DNA of 64,000 nt from contig JBFLYO010000018.1 in the NCBI GenBank assembly GCA_040756745.1, positions 6,244-70,243 on the forward strand, in the 5' to 3' direction. The position numbers were made by a program, and so were the translations under genes. This document shows, one piece after another, positions 36,777 to 45,807 of this stretch. This DNA comes from JBFLYO01 sp040756745. Lineage in GTDB: Bacteria; Bacteroidota; Ignavibacteria; UBA10030; UBA6906. Under the pieces are notes generated by a model that searched no databases, was not told the DNA's origin, and saw only the letters and a list, made by a program, of their open reading frames with translations. Numbering within the stretch: position 1 is the stretch's first letter; each line of letters begins with the position of its first letter.

Positions 36777-38366
36777 ATGGATCGAAGAACCTTTCTCAGT
36801 GCCCTAGGGGCAGCCGGAGCTTCATCCCTTGTCTATTCGAGGGAGGTGTTCGGACGTCCCCTCCCCTCAGCCCCATATTTCGGCGTTCATCCTTTCATCG
36901 AGAGCAACCCTGAGGCCGTGTTCATCCTCCGTACCTCGGTCGATTCGAAACTGAACTCGGCAGCAAAGAGACAAACAGGCCTCGACTTCGCGTCGTCGGT
37001 CCTTGTCCCGATGACGACGGCCGGGACTCCGGTCGAGGCGAACGTGGCGATCAAGCCAAATCTCACGTGCCGCTCGCGTTCCCATCCGGCGTATACGATC
37101 GAACGCTCGATGGGAATCGTCACGGACGTCTGGTTTGTCGAGGGCATCATCGAACACCTGAAGAGTCTTGGGGTCCAGGGAAGCCACTGCTTCATCCGTG
37201 AAGTCAATTGTTACGCCGATTTTGCAGACGGCGGTTACATCGACATGGCCGCGAGAACAGGAGCTGATGTCCGCAGCCTGGGTGCTCCGGTCGGCTCACT
37301 CCCTTCGGGAAGCGTCCAGTGGGCCGATGTTCCGATGGGCATCTGGTTTTCCCGCATACCCTACCTCTGGCCGGTAAACGCTCCTGGATCATTCCTGATC
37401 AACATCGCAAAGTTCAAAACTCATTTGATGGGCGTGACGGGGTGCGCGAAGAACCTCCAGGGATCGATATGCTCCGGGTACGTATCTCACTGCCGCCAGT
37501 ACGGCCAGTCAATGAACGTCGATTCGGCGCACGTCCGCCCGGATGCCAATTCGGTGATCATGGACAACTACCTGCGACACGTGGCGGACGGGATACCGCG
37601 CTGGGACCGCCCCGGGAACGACGGCGGGATCTGGCAGGAAACATGGGCCACGCGGTGCCTCGACAACAACTCAGTGACGAAGCCGGCGCTCCATATTATG
37701 GAGGGAATCTACGGGCGGGACGGTCACTTCATGGACGGGCCGAGCGCTGAAGGACTCGCGACAGATTACATGTCGAACGTTGTCTTGTTCGGGAAGAACC
37801 CGTTCAACGTGGATGTCATCGCTCACTGGATGGGGGGACACGAGCCGGGGAATTTCGGACTCTTCCACCTGGCCGTCGAGCGGGGGCTCACAAGCACGAT
37901 CGATCCTATGAAGATCACTGTCTTTGAATGGACGACGACATCCACTGCAACCCAGCGACTACTGACAGCCTTTGCTCGCACCCCCCTCCTGACGAATTTC
38001 CTTCGCCGCGACTACAATGGGCAGACCGAACCTCAGTGGCACCTGGTCAACGAGCCACACGATTACCCAACTGCCGTCAGCGGAAACCCGTCCCCTGCTC
38101 CGCGTGAATTTGCTTTAAGCCAGAATTTTCCTAATCCGTTCAACGGCTCGACCACAGTGCAGTTCACCATTCCCGAACCGGGCCCGGTGCGTGTCGATGT
38201 TGTGTCCATCGAGGGCGAAGTTGTGGATGTCCTGGCCGAGGGCATTCTCGGCCGCGGGTCGCATCTGGTTAGGTGGGAAGCAAACCACCATGCCTCGGGA
38301 GTCTATTTCTGCCGCCTGCAGTTCGCAGGGATGAGCCGCGTGAAGGCGATGGCGCTGATCCGCTGA
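36777..38366 (+). CDS. DUF362 protein with Tat-like signal and T9SS sorting domain
   Basis: A protein of 529 aa. The N-terminus (MDRRTFLSALGAAGASSLV) has RRTFL, a Tat-like motif. Residues about 85-400 form a DUF362 domain (VAIKPNLTC, IEHLKSLGV, INIAKFKTHLMGVTGCAKNLQG), a family often found with iron-sulfur proteins but of unsettled activity. The end is a T9SS sorting domain (LSQNFPNPFNGSTTVQF, GVYFCRLQFAG). Combining a Tat-like signal with T9SS implies folding in the cytoplasm, or cofactor insertion, before surface export. It precedes the GH31 gene by about 130 bp. Confidence 0.88.
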   Translation: MDRRTFLSALGAAGASSLVYSREVFGRPLPSAPYFGVHPFIESNPEAVFILRTSVDSKLNSAAKRQTGLDFASSVLVPMTTAGTPVEANVAIKPNLTCRSRSHPAYTIERSMGIVTDVWFVEGIIEHLKSLGVQGSHCFIREVNCYADFADGGYIDMAARTGADVRSLGAPVGSLPSGSVQWADVPMGIWFSRIPYLWPVNAPGSFLINIAKFKTHLMGVTGCAKNLQGSICSGYVSHCRQYGQSMNVDSAHVRPDANSVIMDNYLRHVADGIPRWDRPGNDGGIWQETWATRCLDNNSVTKPALHIMEGIYGRDGHFMDGPSAEGLATDYMSNVVLFGKNPFNVDVIAHWMGGHEPGNFGLFHLAVERGLTSTIDPMKITVFEWTTTSTATQRLLTAFARTPLLTNFLRRDYNGQTEPQWHLVNEPHDYPTAVSGNPSPAPREFALSQNFPNPFNGSTTVQFTIPEPGPVRVDVVSIEGEVVDVLAEGILGRGSHLVRWEANHHASGVYFCRLQFAGMSRVKAMALIR

Positions 38367-38404
38367 GATAGGCGCATCGCCGTCCTTGCCACGTATCACC
38401 CGGT

Positions 38405-38433
38405 TTGACTCTCCCCCGGAGGCGGCGTATCTT
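38405..38433 (+). promoter_or_regulatory. Promoter of GH31 gene with CTCC/GGAG inverted repeat
   Basis: TTGACT, 17-bp spacer, TATCTT. The spacer starts CTCCCCCGGAG, nearly identical to the promoter at 46788-46816, including the inverted repeat CTCC...GGAG. Confidence 0.6.
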
Positions 38434-38493
38434 ATCCCCGTTTATCACTCCGGGAGCTCAATCGACCTTCGCAGCTGCTATTCAGGGACCCGC

Positions 38494-41214
38494 ATGATCG
38501 GCTCGACGATATCACATTTCAGAGTCCTCAACCTCAATCTCAATCTTAACCTCAATCTTGATCTCAATCTCACCCTTCATCTCCATCCCGCCCTTTCTCT
38601 TCCCCTCATCTTCGCCTTCACCTTCTTCACCCCGTCCCTGTTTGGGCAGTCTCTCGGCCCCGTCACGGACATCCGAATCTCCGAAGACGCACTGATCCTC
38701 ACGGCAGGATCCGACGTGGTCGTGTTCAAGGCATGCACCGATAAGATCCTGATGGTCAACTATCGGCCGGCCGGGATTGAAGACCCGGATACCCTTGTTG
38801 TGGAACAGAGGAATTGGCAGCCGGTCGGCGCACAGGTGGACACGTCAGGAGATCCTCTCCTGTTAAGCACTTCATCGTACATTGTCGCCGTCGACCGGAG
38901 TCCGCTGCGGTTTCATTTCACCGGGACTGACGGCAGCCACGGCACCCGTCTGATGTGCGAAGAGCCGCCCGCAGGAGGCATCTACCAGAACCTGATCTCT
39001 TTCGCCACCACCGGCGGAACGTTCTACGGGGTCCATAACAGGATGCAAGGAGTGCTCCCGTCGTCAACCGGTGGTCCCGTGTTTGCCGGCAATCAAGGGC
39101 AGGCGGGAGGACCATTTGCATGGACGACGCAGGGCTGGGGCTTTCTTGCAGATGCAGACGGAGGGACGATCACGATCACAACGAATTCTTTCACATTTGA
39201 ACGGCCGGCGTCTCCCATGAAGAGAGATATCGAATTCTATCTCTTCGTCGGATCCCCGAAGGAGATCATAAGGTCGCTGCACGAAGTCACGGGGTTCCCT
39301 CCTCTCTTTCCCAAGTACGCACTGGGATTCATGAACACGGAATGGGGGATCGATCAGGCGGAGCTGTACGATAATATCCGGACCTACCGCGCAAAGTCGA
39401 TCCCGTTAGATGCCTACATTCTCGACTTTGACTGGATGGACTGGGGGAGCGATAACTACGGGGAATTCCGCTGGGGTGCGAAATTCCCCGAGGGACAGTC
39501 AGGCATCATCGTCGACACATTGCAGCGATACGGCATGCATCTGATGGGGATTCGGAAACCACGGGTCCATGCAAACACTGTGCAGGGACAGTATTGCCAG
39601 AACCACGGCTACTTTGTCGACTACGTAAACGATTATTTCAGCGGGCAAACCGTCGGACGCATGAATTTCCATCTCCCGGCGGCGCGTACCTGGTATTGGG
39701 AGAGTTTCGCATTGCTGAACAATTCCTACGCCAAAGGAATCACCGGGTATTGGAATGATGAGGCGGATGATTTTGGCGGGAACCTGATGTTTCTGCAAAT
39801 GCAGCGCGCGATGTATGAGGGGCAACGCTCGTACAACAACAGGCGGGTCTGGTCGCTCAACCGGAATTACTACACCGGCGCCCAACGATACGCGTATGGG
39901 TTATGGTCGGGGGACATTCAGACGGGGTTCGGTGCGATGGCTGACCAGCGTCTGTTTATGCTCTCAAGCATCACGCTCGGCGTGTCGTGGTGGGGGATGG
40001 ACATCGGCGGGTTTTCGGGGACTCCAACGCCCGAAAACTATTTCCGATGGATGCAGTTTGGAGCTTTTGTCCCCATTTTCCGAGTCCACGGGACGTATAA
40101 CCGGGAGCGCGAACCGTGGAATTACGGCGCGCAGTCGGAGTCCATCGCGACAGAGTATATTCGGTTGCGGTACCGGCTGATGCCCTATATCTATGCTTCG
40201 GCGTGGGAGACCCATCTCACGGGAGTATCCATCGTCCGACCCCTGGTGATCGAGTTCCCCGGCGACCCTGCAACGGAAACCGTTTCGACGGAATGGATGT
40301 TCGGCCCCTCCCTTCTCGTCTCCCCGGTCGTTGTCGCCGGGGCGACGCAGCAATCAGTGTATCTCCCGCATGGAAATTGGCTTGAATTCCATAGCGGGCA
40401 GGAGTACACAGGGGGATCCTCCTATGCCGTCCCTGTTACCCCGGAACAGATGCCGATCTTCGTGAAGAGCGGTTCAATCATTCCGATGTCGCCGCCGGCA
40501 CAATACGTCGATGCGCCGGAGATGACGAAGCTGGTCATCCTGAGCAGCTATCCCGGTGGGTCGGGTGAGTGCACACTGTACGACGATGACGGTGTTTCGT
40601 ACAACTATGAATCTGGACAGTACTCAACGACTTCGATCAGCCATGACCGAAATGAACTTCGTGCAACAATTACCATAAGCGCTTCCAGCGGAATGTTCAC
40701 ACCCCCGCAGCGCGATTGGCTGTGCGAACTGAACTGGGTGAACGTGTTGCCGGACAGTGTAGTTCTTGACGGGACTCCCCTCTCCGTTCGGTCCTACGAT
40801 TCACTGACCGCCTTATCAGTCACCGGCTGGGGGTTCGACGGGACTTTGAAGAAATGTGTGGTCCGGTTTCCGGATGATCGATCGTCGCACACTGTGGCAG
40901 TGCACTTCACATCGTCGTCATCTGGGGTTCTCGACAAGGGTCTCGTACCGCTGGAGAATTCCCTCGGGCAAAATTATCCGAACCCGTTCAACCCGTCGAC
41001 CAACATCGGGTTTGGATTGCGCGAGGCCAACAGGGCATTGCTGGCCGTGTATGACATTCTCGGACGGGAGATCGCAGTGCTTGTCCATGAACAGAAAGCG
41101 CCGGGTGCCTATGAAGTCAGCTTCAACGCAGGCGGGCTTGCAAGTGGCGTGTATCTGTACCGGCTCCAAGCAGGCGAATTCGTCCAGACCAGGAAAATGA
41201 TCCTCATGAGGTGA
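38494..41214 (+). CDS. GH31 family glycosidase exported by T9SS
   Basis: A protein of 906 aa from ATG 38494; an earlier in-frame ATG (38386) lies upstream of the promoter. The signal region is preceded by an odd Leu-Asn repeat (residues about 10-25). The N-terminal beta domain, the TIM barrel (GFMNTEWGIDQAELYDNI, YILDFDWMDWG), the catalytic nucleophile Asp in GITGYWNDEADDF and the acid/base Asp in YGLWSGDI match GH31 alpha-glucosidases and alpha-xylosidases. After the C-terminal beta domains comes a T9SS sorting domain (LGQNYPNPFNPSTNIGF, SGVYLYRLQAG). It cleaves alpha-linked sugars at the cell surface; glucose versus xylose preference is not decided by sequence. Confidence 0.95.
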   Translation: MIGSTISHFRVLNLNLNLNLNLDLNLTLHLHPALSLPLIFAFTFFTPSLFGQSLGPVTDIRISEDALILTAGSDVVVFKACTDKILMVNYRPAGIEDPDTLVVEQRNWQPVGAQVDTSGDPLLLSTSSYIVAVDRSPLRFHFTGTDGSHGTRLMCEEPPAGGIYQNLISFATTGGTFYGVHNRMQGVLPSSTGGPVFAGNQGQAGGPFAWTTQGWGFLADADGGTITITTNSFTFERPASPMKRDIEFYLFVGSPKEIIRSLHEVTGFPPLFPKYALGFMNTEWGIDQAELYDNIRTYRAKSIPLDAYILDFDWMDWGSDNYGEFRWGAKFPEGQSGIIVDTLQRYGMHLMGIRKPRVHANTVQGQYCQNHGYFVDYVNDYFSGQTVGRMNFHLPAARTWYWESFALLNNSYAKGITGYWNDEADDFGGNLMFLQMQRAMYEGQRSYNNRRVWSLNRNYYTGAQRYAYGLWSGDIQTGFGAMADQRLFMLSSITLGVSWWGMDIGGFSGTPTPENYFRWMQFGAFVPIFRVHGTYNREREPWNYGAQSESIATEYIRLRYRLMPYIYASAWETHLTGVSIVRPLVIEFPGDPATETVSTEWMFGPSLLVSPVVVAGATQQSVYLPHGNWLEFHSGQEYTGGSSYAVPVTPEQMPIFVKSGSIIPMSPPAQYVDAPEMTKLVILSSYPGGSGECTLYDDDGVSYNYESGQYSTTSISHDRNELRATITISASSGMFTPPQRDWLCELNWVNVLPDSVVLDGTPLSVRSYDSLTALSVTGWGFDGTLKKCVVRFPDDRSSHTVAVHFTSSSSGVLDKGLVPLENSLGQNYPNPFNPSTNIGFGLREANRALLAVYDILGREIAVLVHEQKAPGAYEVSFNAGGLASGVYLYRLQAGEFVQTRKMILMR
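38527..38590 (+). repeat. Degenerate hexanucleotide repeat (CTCAAT) in GH31 signal region
   Basis: About ten copies of CTCAAT-like hexamers (variants CTTAAC, CTTGAT, CTTCAT, CTCCAT). They encode alternating Leu-Asn, Leu-Asp and Leu-His just before the hydrophobic core of the signal peptide. Copy changes would keep the frame. Confidence 0.85.
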
Positions 41215-41263
41215 GATCCAATTCTGCGTTCGCCATTCTTCCTTCCCCATTCCCATTTGAATC

Positions 41264-42820
41264 CTAGTACTGTGCGGGTGCATATTCCCTCGCCACCGCC
41301 GGCGTTTCCTCGTATCCTTTGATCCCCATCTCGGGGAGATCAAGTCCCTCGATCTCATCCTTTTCGGCAACACGGATGCCGAAGAGTCTGTCGCTGAGCT
41401 TGAAGAAGCCGTACATCGTGCCAAACACGAAGGCGAAGCAGACGACGCATCCGATCAATTCCGCCACAAATTGGCCGGGATCACCGTAGAGGAGCCCCCG
41501 AACGGTCCCGCTGACACCGTTCCACCCCTCGCCGTACGACCCATCGGCAAAAATTCCCAGCGAGAGCACCCCCCAGCACCCGTTCACGCCGTGGACCGCC
41601 ACTGCGCCGACAGGATCATCCACCCGGACCCGGTGGTCGATGATGAAGACCGCGGCGACCACGAGGTAGCCGGCGACGGCGCCGATGAGCACCGCGGCCG
41701 GGGCGCTCACAAAAGCACACGGCGCGGTGATCGCGACAAGGCCTGCAAGCATGCCGTTCGCCATCATGCTCGGATCGGGCTTCTTGAACTTCAGCCACAT
41801 GGTGATCGTCGCAACGAGCGCGCCTGCTGCAGATGCGAGCATCGTGTTTGTTGCGACGACGGCGATGCGCAGGTCATTCCCTGCAAGTGTCGAACCGGGA
41901 TTGAATCCAAACCAGCCAAAGGCAAGAATGAACGTCCCGATAATGGCCATCGGGATGTTATGGCCGGGGATGGCGTTGGAGGTGCCGTCCTTGTTGTACT
42001 TGCCGATGCGGGGGCCGAGCACCAGGGCTCCTGCAAGCGCAGCAATCCCACCGACCATATGCACCACGGATGATCCGGCAAAATCGACATGGCCGTGACC
42101 CAGGCCGAAATTCGTCCCAAGCGCCGCCAGCCACCCTCCTCCCCACACCCAGTTGCCGAATATGGGATAAACGATCATGGAGATGAAAAAGGCGTACACG
42201 ACGAACGAGACGAACTTCCATCGTTCCGCCATTGCTCCGGTGGGGATGGTGGCCGTGGTATCCATAAACACCATCTGGAAAAGAAAAAGCGTGTAGATCC
42301 CGACATCGTACACAGAATTGTTGAGGAAGAACCCGTTGGTCCCGACCAATCCGAATGTTTTGCCAAACAGCTCGATGGCGAACTCTCCGGACAACCCGGG
42401 GGTCCCGCCGAGAGCCGCCACTGCTCCGACCCCGCCGAACATGAAGGCAAAGCCGCATACCCAGAATCCAACGACGCCAATTGCGTAGACCAAAAAATTC
42501 ATCCCCATGGTATGCGCGACGTTTTTCGCCCGGGTAAAGCCGGTCTCCACCATCGCGAATCCCGCCTGCATGAACATCACGAGGAATCCCGTGATGAGAG
42601 TCCAGACGATGTTGAGCGCAATGCGACTGTGCCCCAGGGCGTCCGCCAGCTCAGAGAGGGTCGGTTCTCCTGACTTAGCCGCCGGGACATCGGCGACAGT
42701 GCCGGTCTTCGTGCCTGTAGGATCGCCCTCGGCGCGAGTAAGGGAAATGAAAGTTGCAAGAAGCATCAGGACCGCGGCACTCACAAACGCCATCCTTACT
42801 CCAGAAAAGGCTCCGGCCAT
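41264..42820 (-). CDS. amt: Ammonium transporter AmtB
   Basis: A protein of 518 aa, ATG preceded by GGAGAG. A signal segment (FVSAAVLMLLATFISLTRA) precedes 11 transmembrane helices; the twin pore histidines are in GSSVVHMVGGIAAL and VAVHGVNGCWGVLSLG. Gas-phase or ammonium uptake across the inner membrane. The long C-terminal tail (KDEIEGLDLPEMGIKGYEE) is the usual PII-binding region. It is third in a minus-strand operon behind glnB and a porin, so PII probably plugs it when nitrogen is plentiful. Confidence 0.97.
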   Translation of the reverse strand: MAGAFSGVRMAFVSAAVLMLLATFISLTRAEGDPTGTKTGTVADVPAAKSGEPTLSELADALGHSRIALNIVWTLITGFLVMFMQAGFAMVETGFTRAKNVAHTMGMNFLVYAIGVVGFWVCGFAFMFGGVGAVAALGGTPGLSGEFAIELFGKTFGLVGTNGFFLNNSVYDVGIYTLFLFQMVFMDTTATIPTGAMAERWKFVSFVVYAFFISMIVYPIFGNWVWGGGWLAALGTNFGLGHGHVDFAGSSVVHMVGGIAALAGALVLGPRIGKYNKDGTSNAIPGHNIPMAIIGTFILAFGWFGFNPGSTLAGNDLRIAVVATNTMLASAAGALVATITMWLKFKKPDPSMMANGMLAGLVAITAPCAFVSAPAAVLIGAVAGYLVVAAVFIIDHRVRVDDPVGAVAVHGVNGCWGVLSLGIFADGSYGEGWNGVSGTVRGLLYGDPGQFVAELIGCVVCFAFVFGTMYGFFKLSDRLFGIRVAEKDEIEGLDLPEMGIKGYEETPAVAREYAPAQY

Positions 42821-42877
42821 GCTGTACTCTCCTTGAGATATGAATGAATCGGTTTGGAAGACACGAAGCCATCGCCC

Positions 42878-43975
42878 TCAAAACGTGATGATGCTGCCGA
42901 TCCCCAGCGTGCTCTGATGGGTCATAGTCCCCGAGCCATTCTTCCCGTCGAACGCAGGGGCTGACGACCAGTCATGTCTGAATTCCGCGCGTAGGGCAAG
43001 GTTTGCGACGAGGCGATACTCAAAGGTCAGCGTGATTTCTTTCAGCTCCTGTGTCAGTCCCGTAGTATACCCTTCCGGATCCGAGTACACCTCAGCTCGC
43101 GCAGCGAATGTGGAAGCTTCCGAAAACAGATACCTGCCGTAGACCGCCACACCCTTCCAGACCATGGTGGCGCCGCCGACCGGCTCAGTGCCGTAGTTGC
43201 CGTCCACGGCGAAACTCAGCCGGTCGTTCGCCTGGAATCCCACGATCGCTTCGATCACGTGTCGGGAATCGTTGCCGAGAGTATCCGGCTGCTGCGGACC
43301 TCCGATCCAGCCTGCCGCAAGCGAAAGCGAGGGAACGGGCGCGTAGGTGACCATCGCACCAATCGTCTTGTGGCTATTCAGCGCGCTGGCATTCCAACCG
43401 TTGCACACGCTCGCACCGATTGTCACGTTGTCTGCCACAGGGTAGCTCGCACGCACACCAAGGTGGTAGTACGGAATTGCCCACGCAAAAAGGAACGATC
43501 GGCTGTAGTTGGCGTTGTCCTTCGATTTGATCGTTTCGTATCCCATGTGCGTGACAAACTTTCCCGCGTCCACCGTCACGCCGGCACCCACCGGGACGAC
43601 TACGGTAAGGTACGCCTGCTGGAACGTGTTGAGGGTTCCCGGACTCCCCGAGTGGATGATGTCGGTCGCCGCTCCGTAGTTCGCGTCGATGCGAAAACCG
43701 ATGGGGGCGGCGGGTCGCTGCACGTCCAGTTCCGCCGCGGACACCACGAACTGATTCTCCGTGATGTCGAAATTCCGGAGTCTGTTCGTATGGGTCGTTG
43801 GCCGCTCAAAGTTCCAATTGAAGTAGGTATCCACAAACCCGCTGATGTTGACGGGCGGAGGTTCCGCCTGTTCATGTGTCGGTGTCGGATCCTGTGCGGC
43901 CAGCGGCTGAACAGCCAGCGCAAGGAGCGGAACTGCCACCCGCATCACTGCCATCGTGCCCCATCGCGTTCTCAT
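42878..43975 (-). CDS. Outer-membrane porin (OmpL/Bbp2-like) in nitrogen operon
   Basis: A protein of 365 aa with a signal peptide (VAVPLLALAVQPLAAQD) and the start NISGFVDTYFNWNFERP typical of the OmpL-like Bbp2/DUF1597 porins. The remainder alternates beta strands and ends in LGIGSIITF with a terminal Phe. Between glnB and amt it is a good candidate for passing ammonium or small nitrogen compounds through the outer membrane. Substrate is inferred only from position. Confidence 0.88.
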   Translation of the reverse strand: MRTRWGTMAVMRVAVPLLALAVQPLAAQDPTPTHEQAEPPPVNISGFVDTYFNWNFERPTTHTNRLRNFDITENQFVVSAAELDVQRPAAPIGFRIDANYGAATDIIHSGSPGTLNTFQQAYLTVVVPVGAGVTVDAGKFVTHMGYETIKSKDNANYSRSFLFAWAIPYYHLGVRASYPVADNVTIGASVCNGWNASALNSHKTIGAMVTYAPVPSLSLAAGWIGGPQQPDTLGNDSRHVIEAIVGFQANDRLSFAVDGNYGTEPVGGATMVWKGVAVYGRYLFSEASTFAARAEVYSDPEGYTTGLTQELKEITLTFEYRLVANLALRAEFRHDWSSAPAFDGKNGSGTMTHQSTLGIGSIITF

Positions 43976-44028
43976 TGTCTCCCGTTCCTTCTGGTGATTG
44001 AGAATTGAGCCAAATCACTCTGGGCGTG

Positions 44029-44367
44029 TTACAACGCAGTTTCTCCAACTTCATGTGTCCTGACCCGGATCGCTTCATCGATGGTCGAGACGAAGATCTT
44101 CCCGTCGCCGATTTCTCCCGTCTTCGAGGCCTTGAGGATGGCTTCCACCGCCGTGTCCAGCAATTTTTCGGACACAACGAGTTCGAATTTCACCTTCGGG
44201 ACGAAACCAATCTGGTACTCGGAACCCCGGTAGATCTCCGTGTGACCTTTCTGCCTCCCGAGCCCCCGCACTTCGAGGATGGTCATCCCCTTGATGCCGG
44301 CCTCCATGAGGGACTCCCGCACCTCCTCCAGCTTGTGCGGTCGGACGATTGCTTCAATCTTCTTCAT
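44029..44367 (-). CDS. glnB: PII nitrogen regulatory protein
   Basis: A protein of 112 aa, the standard PII length. The T loop has RGSEYQIGFVPKVK with Tyr51, the uridylylation residue, and the other nucleotide-binding parts (GRQKGHTEIYRG, KTGEIGDGKIFV) are intact. It integrates 2-oxoglutarate, ATP and ADP levels. First gene of glnB-porin-amt; the GlnK name would fit equally because of the amt linkage. Confidence 0.96.
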   Translation of the reverse strand: MKKIEAIVRPHKLEEVRESLMEAGIKGMTILEVRGLGRQKGHTEIYRGSEYQIGFVPKVKFELVVSEKLLDTAVEAILKASKTGEIGDGKIFVSTIDEAIRVRTHEVGETAL

Positions 44368-44500
44368 AGTCCTCCTTTCGAAAGTGATAGAAAAAGCGAG
44401 CGTCCTGCCCTTGTGGCACCGGATCGTCGCGGGCGATATTTGTAAGGTGATATCGCATTGTGACCTTATTATATTAGGAGCAATAACGCTGATGACTTAG

Positions 44501-44528
44501 ATAATAAGGAATTGTTTGAAAATGTCAA
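44501..44528 (-). promoter_or_regulatory. Promoter of glnB-porin-amt operon
   Basis: On the minus strand TTGACA (44528-44523), 16-bp spacer, TATTAT (44506-44501). The leader of about 130 nt contains AT-rich TAATATAATAAG. No NtrC or RpoN box is evident, so the nitrogen response may act through another regulator. Confidence 0.65.
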
Positions 44529-44671
44529 GCACTTTTTCAAGTTTTTTCGTCGCCGATCGACCCCTGCGATGTTGTCCGTGAGGCCACCCGGCAGTGGCTT
44601 GTCGCTGTCTGCTCCTTGAACGCCATGTTTCTTGGAGGTACCTTCGACCAGGAACCCTTGAGAGGTGCGGT

Positions 44672-45793
44672 ATGGCATCCGACCATGCACGAGAGTTCAT
44701 CACGGCATTGCTTTCGACTGCCGGCATCGCGGTCGGCGGCAACAATCCCTGGGACATTCAGGTCCATCGCAACGAGTTCTACGGGCGCGTCGTGCGCGAC
44801 GGCGCGCTCGGGCTGGGCGAGTCGTACATGGACGGCTCGTGGGATTGCCCGTCGCTCGACCAATTCTTCGACAGGGTGCTGCGGGCCCGGCTCGACGAAA
44901 GGGTGAGGGGGAATCTCCGGGCTGCCTGGCATGTCGCACGTTCGAAGCTGTTCAACCTCCAGTCACGAGGTCGCGCATTCACCGTGGGAGAGGAGCATTA
45001 CGACCTCGGCAATGACCTGTACGTTGCCATGCTGGACAAACGCTTGAACTACACCTGTGGCTACTGGAGGAACGCCTCCACACTGGACCAGGCGCAGGAG
45101 GCGAAACTCGACCTGGTCTGTAGAAAGATCTCCCTCGAACCGGGGATGACGGTGCTCGAGCTCGGATGCGGTTTCGGATCGTTCGCCGCCTATGCCGCTG
45201 CTCGCTTCGGCGTCAGTGTCACGGGCGTGACCGTATCAAAGCGACAGGTGGAGCTGGGTTCCGAACGCTGCAAAGGGCTCCCCGTGGAGCTCCGGCTCAT
45301 GGACTACCGCAGCGTCGAAGGGAAGTACGACAGGGTGATCTCGATCGGAATCATGGAGCACGTCGGCTATAAGAATTACCGGACGTACATGGATGTCGTG
45401 GACCGGACATTGAAGGATAGCGGGATCGCGTTCATCCACTCCATCGGCACGAACAAGAGCTCCACCACAACCAACGCGTGGACGACGAAATACATCTTCC
45501 CCAACAGCATGCTCCCTTCGATCGAACAACTCGGGAAGGCGATGGCGGGCCTCTTCGTTGTGGAGGATTGGCACAACATCGGACCTGACTACGATAAGAC
45601 GCTCATGGCCTGGTATGAGAACTTCGAGCGCGCCTGGCCCGAGCTGTGTGGGAAGTACTCCGAACGCTTCAGGAGGATGTGGCATTACTACCTCCTCAGC
45701 GCCGCGGGGGGGTTCCGGTCTCGACAAACACAATTGTGGCAGATTGTCATGACGAGGACCGGGACACCTCAACCGGACTGTCGGATCACCTGA
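44672..45793 (+). CDS. cfa: Cyclopropane-fatty-acyl-phospholipid synthase
   Basis: A protein of 373 aa from ATG 44672 after GAGGTG; a longer frame from 44594 lacks similarity. It transfers a methylene from SAM to unsaturated acyl chains in membrane phospholipids. SAM-binding VLELGCGFGSFAAYAA and GVTVSKRQVELG, the family YDLGNDLYVAMLD and YTCGYW, and SIGIMEHVGYKNY are all intact. Start of a pair with the FAD reductase 15 bp later, both perhaps acting on membrane lipids. Confidence 0.95.
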   Translation: MASDHAREFITALLSTAGIAVGGNNPWDIQVHRNEFYGRVVRDGALGLGESYMDGSWDCPSLDQFFDRVLRARLDERVRGNLRAAWHVARSKLFNLQSRGRAFTVGEEHYDLGNDLYVAMLDKRLNYTCGYWRNASTLDQAQEAKLDLVCRKISLEPGMTVLELGCGFGSFAAYAAARFGVSVTGVTVSKRQVELGSERCKGLPVELRLMDYRSVEGKYDRVISIGIMEHVGYKNYRTYMDVVDRTLKDSGIAFIHSIGTNKSSTTTNAWTTKYIFPNSMLPSIEQLGKAMAGLFVVEDWHNIGPDYDKTLMAWYENFERAWPELCGKYSERFRRMWHYYLLSAAGGFRSRQTQLWQIVMTRTGTPQPDCRIT

Positions 45794-45807
45794 ACGCAGA
45801 CGCATCG

